A DNA stretch of 16,681 nt from Mesotoga sp. UBA6090 (GTDB lineage Bacteria; Thermotogota; Thermotogae; Petrotogales; Kosmotogaceae), in NCBI RefSeq assembly GCF_002435945.1, contig NZ_DIXC01000008.1, positions 1 through 16,681 of the forward strand, read 5' to 3'. The notes under the pieces are model-generated. The model saw nothing but the letters and a program-made list of their open reading frames with translations, ran no database searches and had not been told where the DNA came from. A program made the position numbers and the translations under genes. Positions 1 to 6,933 of the stretch are shown here, in pieces. Every line of letters starts with the position of its first letter. Within the stretch, counting starts at the first letter, position 1.

Positions 1-449
1 AGAGTTCTGGTTAATCTGGGGAGAGTAGATGATCTTCAGAACAGCGGCCAGATAGATAGGCTTATTGAAAGCCTGAGGAACTTCTCGACGAAAGAATGGA
101 TTAGAAAAGAAGCCCTTAATGTAAATCAAACCTATCTGTGGGGACCTGTAATTATCTTCGAGCAGTTATGGAAGGAACTGGGTATTGAAAGAGTATTGAG
201 GAGAAGGGCCACATAATGATTTGTTTCCTTGCACTTGTAATGGAAACTGCCTTATGCAGAAAGCTGAAAGAGATTGGAAGTACTTTCTCTTAGGCAGAAA
301 TACTCGAAGACTTGAAAGAGATAAGAGCAGTTGAGATAACTGTAGAAGGCAAACGCTTTCTTGCAAGGGCTGAAATGATGAACAATGCTTACGAGGCTTT
401 CAAAGCACTCAAAATTAGACCACCGGATCTACTCAAAGAGATTGCATAA
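1..449 (+). pseudogene. IS1634-family (IS4 superfamily) transposase remnant, core deleted
   Basis: Frame 1 reads through from the window edge to a stop at 214-216. Its text resembles the N-terminal part of IS1634-type DDE transposases: LGRVDDL, then QIDRLIESL, then YLWGPVIIFEQLWKELGI. From about 192 the similarity moves to frame 3, where GHIMICFLALVMETAL and a tail ending AFKALKIRPPDLLKEIA (stop 447-449) resemble the extreme C-terminus of the same family. That second part also carries an in-frame TAG at 291-293. The whole catalytic DDE core, several hundred residues in intact relatives, is absent between the two parts. The gene is therefore dead through an internal deletion or frameshift near 192-207 plus a nonsense codon. 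The left end lies outside the window. Family assignment is by eye from recalled motifs; the superfamily call is safer than the exact family. Confidence 0.7.
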
Positions 450-837
450 TAGACCACTGTGGTGGTACGTCTGTTTTTCTTTTCATTTTTTCCCTTGTTT
501 GGCTGTTTTCAGATTCATTGCTGTCAAAGTTGAGTTAGTATAGATCATGTCAAGTCCAATGTGAGGTAATTACTACCATTTACAGACGATGTCTTCGATA
601 TGTTACCAAAATTCTCTTCATTGTTGCACTTCTTAATATTTTCTTATTGTCATTAGTGGTACTATTCGTACAACATGCAAAAACTCGAATTTCTTCGTTC
701 TGGCTAGTTAAATGTACTTTCGGGGGAATAATTAGCTTAGAACACCGATTTTTGCACTTGCTTAGAGTTTAGAGAATGTGCATCAAATTATGGGTTAGTC
801 TCATTCACTTGTAACCACTTCAGGAGGAGGTAGAAGT
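450..837. other. Gene-free AT-rich region upstream of the liv-type operon
   Basis: No convincing reading frame is visible on either strand. The first part probably contains the right end of the transposon remnant. ACCAC-T-GTGGT at 453-463 is a short inverted repeat just after the transposase stop, but no terminal inverted repeat can be fixed because the left end is missing. The rest must hold the promoter and leader of the importer operon. The best -35-like match is TTGCAC at 752-757, but no good -10 sits at the right distance, so I make no promoter call. A strong AGGAGGAGG at 822-830 precedes the ATG at 838. I recognised no riboswitch. Confidence 0.5.
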
Positions 838-1941
838 ATGAGAAAACTCTTTGTAATTCTTTTGGTTGTCTTTCTTTCCGTATCAGCGCTTGCTTCAATC
901 AAAGTAGGTGCGATTCTTCCGATGACCGGTGGAGTCGCCGCGTTTGGCCAGATGATCTGGCAGGGAGTCGAACTTGCTAACGAGTTGTTCCCGGAAGTTC
1001 TTGGGGAGAAAATTGAAATCGTCTTACTCGACAACAACTCCGACAAGGTTCAGGCCGTGAACACCGCCCGTCGTGCGATCGAACAGGAAGGGGTTGTTGC
1101 TATCATCGGGCAGGTAATAAGCTCGAATACGATTGCCGGAGGGATGGTTGCTGAGCAGAATGGCGTTGCAATGGTTTCTCCCAGCTCGACTAGTCCCCTC
1201 GTAACTCAGGACAAGAAGTATGTTTCCCGTGTCTGTTTCAGCGACCCCTTCCAGGGAGTTGCGGCGGCGATGCTGGCATTCAACAACATGGGTGTGGAAA
1301 ACGTTGCCGTCTTCGTAGACGTTGAGCAGGATTATGCCGTCGGATTTGCAAATTACTTCAAGGAAACGGCTCTCGAGCTTGGTGGAAGCGTGTTCTACGA
1401 GTACTACAAATCTGGAGACCAGGACTTTACGGCCCAGGTTTCCGATGCCATCTCCAAGGGTGCCGGTGCTTTTTTCATTCCCGGATATTATCAGGAAATC
1501 GCTCTCATAGCTATCCAGGCCAGACAGCTTGGTTTTTACGAACCAATAATCGCAGGAGATGGTGCAGCCGTTCCCGAGACGATCGAGATCGGAGGAGATG
1601 CTGTAAACGGTTTGTACTTCACTACTCACTACGATGCTGGTAGCCCTGCGCTTACAGAGAATGCAAAGCTCTTTGTCGAAGCGTACACTGCAAAGTACAG
1701 CGAAGCACCTGGAACATTCACTGCCCTCGGGTTTGATACATATCTAGTTGTAAGGGATGCAATAGAACGTGCGGGGAGCACCGATAGAGAAGCTATTGCA
1801 GTGGCCGTTCGACAGACAAAGGATTATCCTGCTGTGACGGGAATAATCACTATCGATGAAAACGGTGACGCAATAAAGTCCGTTGCGATTGTAAAGATAG
1901 AAGACGGTAAGTTCGTGTACGATACAACGATCAATCCGTAA
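838..1941 (+). CDS. livJ: Branched-chain amino acid/amide ABC importer, periplasmic binding protein (LivJ-like)
   Basis: This 367-residue protein is the substrate receptor of a HAAT-family ABC importer (Peripla_BP_6 fold, periplasmic-binding type I). Residues 1-19 form a Sec signal peptide ending in an ALA site, followed by SIKVGAILPMTGGVAAFGQ, the usual opening of the mature domain. The core contains the expected two-lobe landmarks: VVAIIGQVISSNT, then VSPSSTSPLVT, and later an FFIPGYYQEIALIA segment. There is no lipobox cysteine, so the product is probably soluble in the periplasm rather than lipid-anchored. AGGAGGAGG lies 7 bases before the ATG. It is the first gene of the operon, followed by two permeases and two ATPases. 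The ligand could be leucine/isoleucine/valine, another amino acid, or a short amide or urea; sequence alone does not decide. The gene symbol denotes the family role only. Confidence 0.92.
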   Translation: MRKLFVILLVVFLSVSALASIKVGAILPMTGGVAAFGQMIWQGVELANELFPEVLGEKIEIVLLDNNSDKVQAVNTARRAIEQEGVVAIIGQVISSNTIAGGMVAEQNGVAMVSPSSTSPLVTQDKKYVSRVCFSDPFQGVAAAMLAFNNMGVENVAVFVDVEQDYAVGFANYFKETALELGGSVFYEYYKSGDQDFTAQVSDAISKGAGAFFIPGYYQEIALIAIQARQLGFYEPIIAGDGAAVPETIEIGGDAVNGLYFTTHYDAGSPALTENAKLFVEAYTAKYSEAPGTFTALGFDTYLVVRDAIERAGSTDREAIAVAVRQTKDYPAVTGIITIDENGDAIKSVAIVKIEDGKFVYDTTINP

Positions 1942-1945
1942 AGAA

Positions 1946-1968
1946 GGTGGGGCTTTCTAAGCCCCACC
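1946..1968 (+). terminator. Hairpin after the binding-protein gene (attenuator or mRNA-stabilising stem)
   Basis: A 10-bp perfect GC-rich stem (arms 1946-1955 and 1959-1968, loop TCT) starts five bases after the stop codon. It is followed by a pyrimidine run with few consecutive T residues (CTCCCCTTTCTCTTTTC) rather than a pure U-tract. It lies between the receptor gene and the permease gene of the same operon. There it probably causes partial termination or protects the upstream mRNA, so that the receptor is made in excess over the membrane parts. The role is inferred; the stem is seen directly. Confidence 0.7.
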
Positions 1969-2005
1969 CTCCCCTTTCTCTTTTCAATCGGCCGGAGGTG
2001 TAAGC

Positions 2006-2947
2006 TTGGATCCTAAGACTCTTCTTCAAAACTTTGTTAACGGTCTTAGCCTTGGTTCCCTTTATGCCCTGATAGCGATAGGCTATACAATGGTTTACGG
2101 GATTCTAAGGCTGATCAATTTCGCTCATGGCGATATCTTCATGATGGCCGTTTATTTTGCTCTCTTCTTTGTGACACTTGCGCAGCTTCCATGGTATCTG
2201 GCGGCTATTCTTGCTATAGCTTGCGCTGCTCTACTTGGATTTACAGTTGACAGAATTGCCTACAAACCTATCAGGAATGCTCCTAGAATATCGGCGCTGA
2301 TAACGGCTATCGGTGTCTCTTTCTTTCTTGAGAGTCTTGCTGTAGTTGTATTCTCCGGTATTCCGAGATCATTCCGTACGATCTTCCCCCAATCGCTAAA
2401 CGAAATGATTATCATAGGCGGCGAGATGGAGGTAAAGTATGGCAGAGAGGTAATAGTCGGAGGTATAAGATTTCCGGTAATCTCTCTCATAACGCTTATC
2501 GTTGCTGCAATCGCGCTCGTCTTTTTGTGGTGGTTCATTTTCAGGACAAAAGTGGGAATGGCTATGAGGGCCGTTTCCCTGGATATTCAGACAACATCGC
2601 TTATGGGAGTAAATGTCGATCGTGTGATCGGAATGACATTCGCTCTGGGTTCGGCGCTTGCGGGGATTGGTGGAATACTATGGGCTATCAGGTATCCTCA
2701 AGTCTGGCCCTATATGGGATTCATACCTGGAATGAAGGCTTTTGTCGCCGCCGTCTTCGGTGGAATAGGTTCAGTGCCGGGAGCGGTACTCGGAGGTCTG
2801 ATACTCGGAATAACCGAAGTCATGATGGTCGGTATAATGCCTGCAGCGGCAGGTTACAGGGATGCCTTCGCCTTTTTCATCCTGATAATCGTCCTTTCAA
2901 TCAAGCCCTCCGGTCTTCTTGGAAGACCGGAAATAGTAAAGGTATGA
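2006..2947 (+). CDS. livH: Branched-chain amino acid/amide ABC importer, permease (LivH-like)
   Basis: This 313-residue integral membrane subunit belongs to the BPD_transp_2 family. It opens with NGLSLGSLYALIAIGYTMVYGILRLINFAHGD spread over the first transmembrane segments, the hallmark of LivH-type permeases. It ends with the cytoplasmic EAA-like stretch GIGSVPGAVLGG and a final helix before SIKPSGLLGRPE. The start is TTG at 2006, chosen because GGAGGTG at 1994-2000 sits five bases before it and the protein then begins at the family's usual place. The stop is four bases before the next ATG, so translation of the second permease is probably coupled. Length and motif order match the family. 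It would pair with the LivM-like protein to form the channel. Confidence 0.92.
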   Translation: MDPKTLLQNFVNGLSLGSLYALIAIGYTMVYGILRLINFAHGDIFMMAVYFALFFVTLAQLPWYLAAILAIACAALLGFTVDRIAYKPIRNAPRISALITAIGVSFFLESLAVVVFSGIPRSFRTIFPQSLNEMIIIGGEMEVKYGREVIVGGIRFPVISLITLIVAAIALVFLWWFIFRTKVGMAMRAVSLDIQTTSLMGVNVDRVIGMTFALGSALAGIGGILWAIRYPQVWPYMGFIPGMKAFVAAVFGGIGSVPGAVLGGLILGITEVMMVGIMPAAAGYRDAFAFFILIIVLSIKPSGLLGRPEIVKV

Positions 2948-2951
2948 TTGA

Positions 2952-3998
2952 ATGAAGAAGCAGACCAAAATCCTACTCACTTTGATAGCATTACCCTCCA
3001 TAGCGCTTCTTCTATTTCTTTCGCAGGAATTATTGAACAGCTATTATTCGAGAATAATAACGCTTATCGGAATATATGGAATCATGGCGGTAAGTCTTAC
3101 ATTAGTTAATGGGATATCGGGAGTCTTTTCTCTGGGACATGCCGGGTTTATTGCTCTTGGTGCATACACTTCCGCGCTCTTGACTCTGTCACCGGAGCAG
3201 AAGGAGATGACTTTTCTCATTGAGAAACTGGTATGGCCTTTGAATTCTATTCAGATTCCCTTCTTCTGGGCAACTATAATTGCCGGTCTCGTCGCGGCCG
3301 TATTTGCTTTCCTAATCGGCTGGCCGTCTTTGAGACTTACAGGTGACTACTTTGCAATTGCGACTCTCGGCTTTTCCGAGATAATCAGGATCTTTGCGCT
3401 TAATCTCAATTCAATAACAAACGGGGCACTCGGTTTGAAGGCGCTTCCCGATCACACGAATGTCTGGTGGGCATGGGGTTGGTTGCTTGTTACCGTAGCT
3501 TGTGTCCTGAGTCTTGCTTACAGTTCCTTTGGAAGGGCCTTGAGAGCAATACGAGAAGACAGAGTTGCGGCGCAGGCCATGGGGATAAATGTCTTCAAGC
3601 ATCAATTGATGGCCTTTGTTATTGGCGGGTTTTTTGCAGGGATTTCCGGATCTTTGTACGGACACTGGCTCAGCACAATCGATCCTAGAACAAACACCTT
3701 TGGCATCCTTCTCACCTTCAACGTTCTGATAATGATAGTTCTCGGCGGGCTGGGAAGCATAACAGGAGCCATCATCGGCGGTGCTCTCTTTGCTTTTCTT
3801 AGCGAGTGGTTACGCTTCTTGGAAGGGCCTATGAATCTTTTCGGTTTCAAGATAGTGGGAATAAGCGGGATGAGAATGCTCGTTTTCTCGGGACTCTTCG
3901 TGATAATAATGATCTTCTGGCCAAGGGGATTGATGGGAAGAAATGAGTTCTCCTGGGATGGGCTCGTTTCTGTTTTCAAGAGGAGATACAAGAGATGA
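2952..3998 (+). CDS. livM: Branched-chain amino acid/amide ABC importer, permease (LivM-like)
   Basis: This 348-residue second membrane subunit has the LivM signature VNGISGVFSLGHAGFIALGAY after the first hydrophobic helices. It later has SLRLTGDYFAIATLGFSEIIR, then FGRALRAIREDRVAAQAMGIN and GGLGSITGAIIGG, and it ends with the typical FWPRGLMGR followed by a basic tail. The protein is strongly hydrophobic, with roughly nine or ten predicted spans by eye. It starts four bases after the LivH-like stop with a modest AAAGG site. Its last codons overlap the ATPase start in an ATGA arrangement (ATG 3995, TGA 3996-3998). The tight packing supports one co-regulated transcript. Family assignment is firm; substrate is not resolved. 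Confidence 0.92.
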   Translation: MKKQTKILLTLIALPSIALLLFLSQELLNSYYSRIITLIGIYGIMAVSLTLVNGISGVFSLGHAGFIALGAYTSALLTLSPEQKEMTFLIEKLVWPLNSIQIPFFWATIIAGLVAAVFAFLIGWPSLRLTGDYFAIATLGFSEIIRIFALNLNSITNGALGLKALPDHTNVWWAWGWLLVTVACVLSLAYSSFGRALRAIREDRVAAQAMGINVFKHQLMAFVIGGFFAGISGSLYGHWLSTIDPRTNTFGILLTFNVLIMIVLGGLGSITGAIIGGALFAFLSEWLRFLEGPMNLFGFKIVGISGMRMLVFSGLFVIIMIFWPRGLMGRNEFSWDGLVSVFKRRYKR

Positions 3999-4789
3999 GT
4001 TTGCTCACTCTTGAGAATGTCACAATGAAGTTCGGCGGACTCACCGCAGTGGAGGATGTAACGCTTCGGGTAGAAGAAGGCGAGATCTTTGGATTGATCG
4101 GCCCGAACGGTGCCGGAAAGACAACGGTCTTCAATATGGTAACGGGACACTACAAACCTACAGAGGGTCGTATATTTTTCAGGGATAATGAGATAACGTC
4201 ACTCCAACCGGATAAGATAACAAGAACAGGGATCGCAAGGACTTTTCAGAATATCCGTCTGTTCAGAGATCTTACCGTTCTAGAGAACGTTATGGTTTCT
4301 CAACACCATACGATTGCAAGCAACGGAAAGGCCGTCAGCTGGTTTTTCAAAAGCGTTTCCAGACTGGGTTATTCCGAGAAGGAACGGGAGATGAGAAACA
4401 AAGCTCTTGAACTGCTGAGTGTTCTGGGTCTCGAAATGCTGGCTAATGAAAAATCCAGCGCGCTCTCCTATGGTTCGCAAAGGCTACTAGAGATTGCAAG
4501 AGCAATGGCGACGGGGGCGACTCTTCTGCTTCTCGACGAACCGGCCGCCGGGATGAATGCTTCTGAAACGGCAGGTCTTGTAGATACTATCAGGAGGATT
4601 CGCGACGATTTCGGCCTTACCGTTCTGCTTATAGAGCACGATATGAAACTGGTTATGGGGCTTTGTGAGAGGATAATGGTTCTGGATCACGGAAGGACCA
4701 TCAGTGAAGGAGTCCCCGCCTTTGTTCAGAAGGACGTGAGGGTTATCGAAGCTTATCTGGGTAGGGAGTGGGTTACGGTTGGCAAGTGA
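3995..4789 (+). CDS. livG: Branched-chain amino acid/amide ABC importer, ATPase (LivG-like)
   Basis: This 264-residue ATP-binding subunit has Walker A GPNGAGKTT at about 36-44, the Q-loop in ARTFQNIRLF at about 81-90, the signature LSYGSQ at about 157-162, Walker B LLLLDEP with Asp181-Glu182, and the H-loop His215 in LLIEHDMKLVMGLC. The degenerate signature LSYGSQRLLEIARA (instead of LSGGQ) and the long insert between Q-loop and signature are normal for LivG rather than LivF. The ATG overlaps the LivM-like stop, and AGGAG lies nine bases upstream. All catalytic elements are present. It should form a heterodimer with the LivF-like ATPase on the cytoplasmic face of the permease pair. Confidence 0.93.
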   Translation: MSLLTLENVTMKFGGLTAVEDVTLRVEEGEIFGLIGPNGAGKTTVFNMVTGHYKPTEGRIFFRDNEITSLQPDKITRTGIARTFQNIRLFRDLTVLENVMVSQHHTIASNGKAVSWFFKSVSRLGYSEKEREMRNKALELLSVLGLEMLANEKSSALSYGSQRLLEIARAMATGATLLLLDEPAAGMNASETAGLVDTIRRIRDDFGLTVLLIEHDMKLVMGLCERIMVLDHGRTISEGVPAFVQKDVRVIEAYLGREWVTVGK

Positions 4790-5495
4790 GATTCTCATTG
4801 TTGATGAGCTCCAGGTTTCATACGGTGTCATCAAGGCAGTCAAAGGCATAACACTCTCCGTTGAGGAGGGCAGCATTGTAACTATAATAGGCTCCAACGG
4901 CGCGGGAAAGAGCACCACGCTTGGAGCCATAAGTGGACTCATAAGACCCTCCGGTGGAAGAATCTCCTTCAGGGGGAACAAAATCAACAGGCTTGGAGCC
5001 GCCAAAACGGCAAAGCTGGGGATTTCGCTCGTGCCCGAAGGAAGGAGGATATTCTCCAATCTCACGGTTAGAGAGAATCTCCTTATGGGCGCATACAACA
5101 GGAGGGACAAAGAAGAGATAGAAGGCAACTTCGAGACGGTCTTCTCGCTTTTCCCTGTTCTAAGAGAGAGATTGAAACAGTCCGGAGGGACGCTTTCCGG
5201 TGGAGAACAGCAAATGCTGGCAATAGGTAGAAGCCTCATGGCGAATCCCGATCTAATAATGATGGATGAACCTTCGCTCGGTCTGGCACCTATTGTCGTT
5301 GAAGAGGTTTTTCAGGGAATTCAGACACTTAATTCTCGGGGAGTCACCATACTGCTTGTCGAACAGAATGCGGCCAAGGCCCTTGAAATATCTAAATATG
5401 CCTATGTGCTGGAAACAGGAAAGATTACGCTTCAAGGTTCAGCGAAGGAACTACTTGAAACTGAAGAAGTTAGAAAAGTTTACCTGGGTATTTGA
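4779..5495 (+). CDS. livF: Branched-chain amino acid/amide ABC importer, ATPase (LivF-like)
   Basis: This 238-residue ATP-binding subunit has Walker A GSNGAGKST at about 38-46, LVPEGRRIF at about 84-92 (Glu at the Q-loop position, usual for LivF), signature LSGGEQQMLAIGRSL from about 139, Walker B MMDEPSLGLAP with Asp163-Glu164, and LLVEQNA at about 192-198, where Gln replaces the H-loop His as in most LivF proteins. The start is TTG at 4779, overlapping the LivG-like gene by 11 bases, with GGGAG at 4764-4768. The second codon region ASEILIVDELQVSYG matches the family's N-terminus. It is the last gene of the operon and is followed by a probable terminator. The LivG/LivF pair asymmetry confirms a HAAT importer. 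Confidence 0.93.
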   Translation: MASEILIVDELQVSYGVIKAVKGITLSVEEGSIVTIIGSNGAGKSTTLGAISGLIRPSGGRISFRGNKINRLGAAKTAKLGISLVPEGRRIFSNLTVRENLLMGAYNRRDKEEIEGNFETVFSLFPVLRERLKQSGGTLSGGEQQMLAIGRSLMANPDLIMMDEPSLGLAPIVVEEVFQGIQTLNSRGVTILLVEQNAAKALEISKYAYVLETGKITLQGSAKELLETEEVRKVYLGI

Positions 5496-5505
5496 GAAAT
5501 CACCA

Positions 5506-6135
5506 TTAGGCCCCTTCTTGCGGGGTTCTTTTCTTTCTTCTAATGTGCGCCCTCAGCCCCGGTTCTTCTCTCCGCAAAATCCTTTGGATATTCTCTAGAT
5601 TTCTAGCTATCATAATCACTGCAATGGGTATCAACAGAAGAGATATTCCCCATCGGTATCCGATGATTCTGAAAAGGAAGATCATTACTGAAGAGACTGC
5701 GATAACGCCCGGAGCCGCGTAGTCCGTAATCGCGATAAAAGCGAGAAGTATGACCATACAGATCAGCGCAACCTGGTAATCAAGACCTATAAGGCCACCG
5801 GCCAGTGTGGCGGTTCCCTTCCCACCCCTGAACTTCAGAAAGATGGGATACATATGACCAATCGCAGCAAAGCTGGCTGCGATGAACAGCATCTGGTAAG
5901 TCCAGTGGCTGGAGACGCCCTTGATAATCAGAATTGTCCCCATCCCCTTCATGAAATCGATTGCTCCTGTCAGTATCCCGATTTTCCAGCCTTTTACAAG
6001 GACCATATTTGAAGCGCCCATGTTACCGGTTCCATGTTTCCTGATATCAAATCCGTATAAGAGTCTTCCAATAAGATATGCCGTGGGGATTGATCCTATA
6101 AGATAGGCAAAGATAGCGGAGAGAATAATTTCCAT
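5506..6135 (-). CDS. plsY: Acyl-phosphate:glycerol-3-phosphate acyltransferase PlsY
   Basis: This 209-residue integral membrane enzyme transfers the acyl group from acyl-phosphate to sn-glycerol-3-phosphate, the first acylation step of phospholipid synthesis. The family motifs are present: YLIGSIPTAYLIGR at the N-terminus, HGTGNMGASN at about 34-43 (Gly-rich loop), Asp60 and Lys63 after the second helix, and GHMYPIFLKFRGGKGTAT at about 93-110. Five to seven hydrophobic segments are spread over the chain. Length is normal. A basic tail (RREEPGLRAHIRRKKR) ends the protein. No good ribosome-binding site precedes the ATG and the preceding in-frame codon is TAG, so the start is fixed but initiation may be weak or coupled. 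It is the last gene of a probable operon with the DUF1295 gene and the DAK2/DegV fusion, 54 bases downstream of the former. Confidence 0.93.
   Translation of the reverse strand: MEIILSAIFAYLIGSIPTAYLIGRLLYGFDIRKHGTGNMGASNMVLVKGWKIGILTGAIDFMKGMGTILIIKGVSSHWTYQMLFIAASFAAIGHMYPIFLKFRGGKGTATLAGGLIGLDYQVALICMVILLAFIAITDYAAPGVIAVSSVMIFLFRIIGYRWGISLLLIPIAVIMIARNLENIQRILRREEPGLRAHIRRKKRTPQEGA
5509..5531 (+). terminator. Probable terminator of the liv-type operon, inside the convergent plsY end
   Basis: CCCC at 5511-5514 pairs with GGGG at 5522-5525 and can be extended by two G-T pairs (GG 5509-5510 with TT 5526-5527). A T-rich run follows: TTCTTTTCTTTC. The stem is short. It begins 13 bases after the livF-like stop and lies inside the last codons of plsY, which runs the other way. 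On the minus strand there is no U-tract, so I read it as one-directional. Confidence 0.5.
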
Positions 6136-6189
6136 CTATATCACACTACTACTTTTTTGGAGGCCATGGTATGAAGGCGTTGGTCTCTT

Positions 6190-6927
6190 TCATATATTCA
6201 TATATTCTCTAAAAGCCGGATACGCTTTATATTTTCTTTCGAGATACGGAACGCCGGAAACGAATCTATGCAAAATAGTGATTGTCATTGGACTGATTAT
6301 AGCCCAGAAACCGCCCTCAATGGAAAGAGCGATGATAAATATTCCCCACCACTGAACGGCCTCACCAAAATAATTAGGGTGGCGCGAGTATCTCCACAAC
6401 CCCTTTGTCATTATCTCCCCGGGCTTCTTCGTCTTCACGAAATCTCTCAATTGCACGTCCGCTATGGATTCGATGGCAAAGCCACAAACCCAAATAAGGA
6501 TTCCGAGAACGTCCAGAAATCCAAAGGACTTTCCCGAATGGCTATTAATGAGCATTACTGAGTAAGAGACAATCACCATAAAAAGACCCTGCAACATATA
6601 GATTTGCAGGAAGGATCTTATCAATACCTTCTCTCCCCACTTCTCTCTCATCTGTACATAACGAAAATCCTCACCACGGCCCCAGTTTCTCTTGAATATA
6701 TGTGTAGTCAACCTTATTCCCCAGAAGGAGATCAGTACAGTTGTAATTATCTGTCTCGCATTGCATTCGCCGTATACGAAAAGTGTAAAGAGCGCGACTA
6801 CAACGAACCCGGTACCCCATCCTATGTCGACGACAGAGTTGTCTTTCTTTGCTGTCCCGATTGCAAAGAATACCGACATGTAGCCAACAACTACCAGAGC
6901 GTTGAAAAGAATCACATACGCCATCAT
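6190..6927 (-). CDS. DUF1295 (steroid 5-alpha-reductase-like) integral membrane protein
   Basis: This 245-residue polytopic membrane protein belongs to the DUF1295 branch of the 5-alpha-reductase/ICMT-like superfamily. Visible motifs are VVDIGWG at about 32-38, WGIRLTTHIFKRNWGRGEDFRY at about 69-90, LWRYSRHPNYFGEAVQWWG at about 177-195 (the superfamily's conserved C-terminal motif), and SGVPYLE at about 224-230. By family analogy it may be an NAD(P)H-dependent reductase or other modifying enzyme acting on a membrane lipid or isoprenoid, but its substrate is unknown. Two adjacent ATG codons are possible starts. GAGGTG at 6930-6935 is two bases from the first (6927) and five from the second (6924), so the second may be the one used. 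The ribosome-binding site overlaps the stop of the upstream fusion gene, and plsY follows, which suggests a lipid-related job. Confidence 0.85.
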   Translation of the reverse strand: MMAYVILFNALVVVGYMSVFFAIGTAKKDNSVVDIGWGTGFVVVALFTLFVYGECNARQIITTVLISFWGIRLTTHIFKRNWGRGEDFRYVQMREKWGEKVLIRSFLQIYMLQGLFMVIVSYSVMLINSHSGKSFGFLDVLGILIWVCGFAIESIADVQLRDFVKTKKPGEIMTKGLWRYSRHPNYFGEAVQWWGIFIIALSIEGGFWAIISPMTITILHRFVSGVPYLERKYKAYPAFREYMNI

Positions 6928-6933
6928 TTCACC

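Noticed and set aside
453..463. Short inverted repeat ACCAC-T-GTGGT as a terminator or terminal repeat
   Set aside because: Only 5 bp with a one-base loop, which cannot fold well as RNA; no matching copy can be checked at the missing left end of the element.
801..1629. Minus-strand open frames of 81 and 201 codons (801-1046 and 1024-1629) opposite the LivJ-like gene
   Set aside because: They lie antisense to a clearly recognisable protein, show no family motifs, and have no ribosome-binding site; they are by-products of the codon use of the real gene.
3602..5239. Long minus-strand open frames (3602-4150 and 4487-5239) opposite the permease and ATPase genes
   Set aside because: Low-complexity, Pro/Leu/Ser-rich text with no domain, fully covered by well-conserved ABC transporter genes on the plus strand.
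6191..6207. Tandem ATATATTC repeat at the end of the DUF1295 gene
   Set aside because: Two short copies in AT-rich coding sequence; no sign of function.
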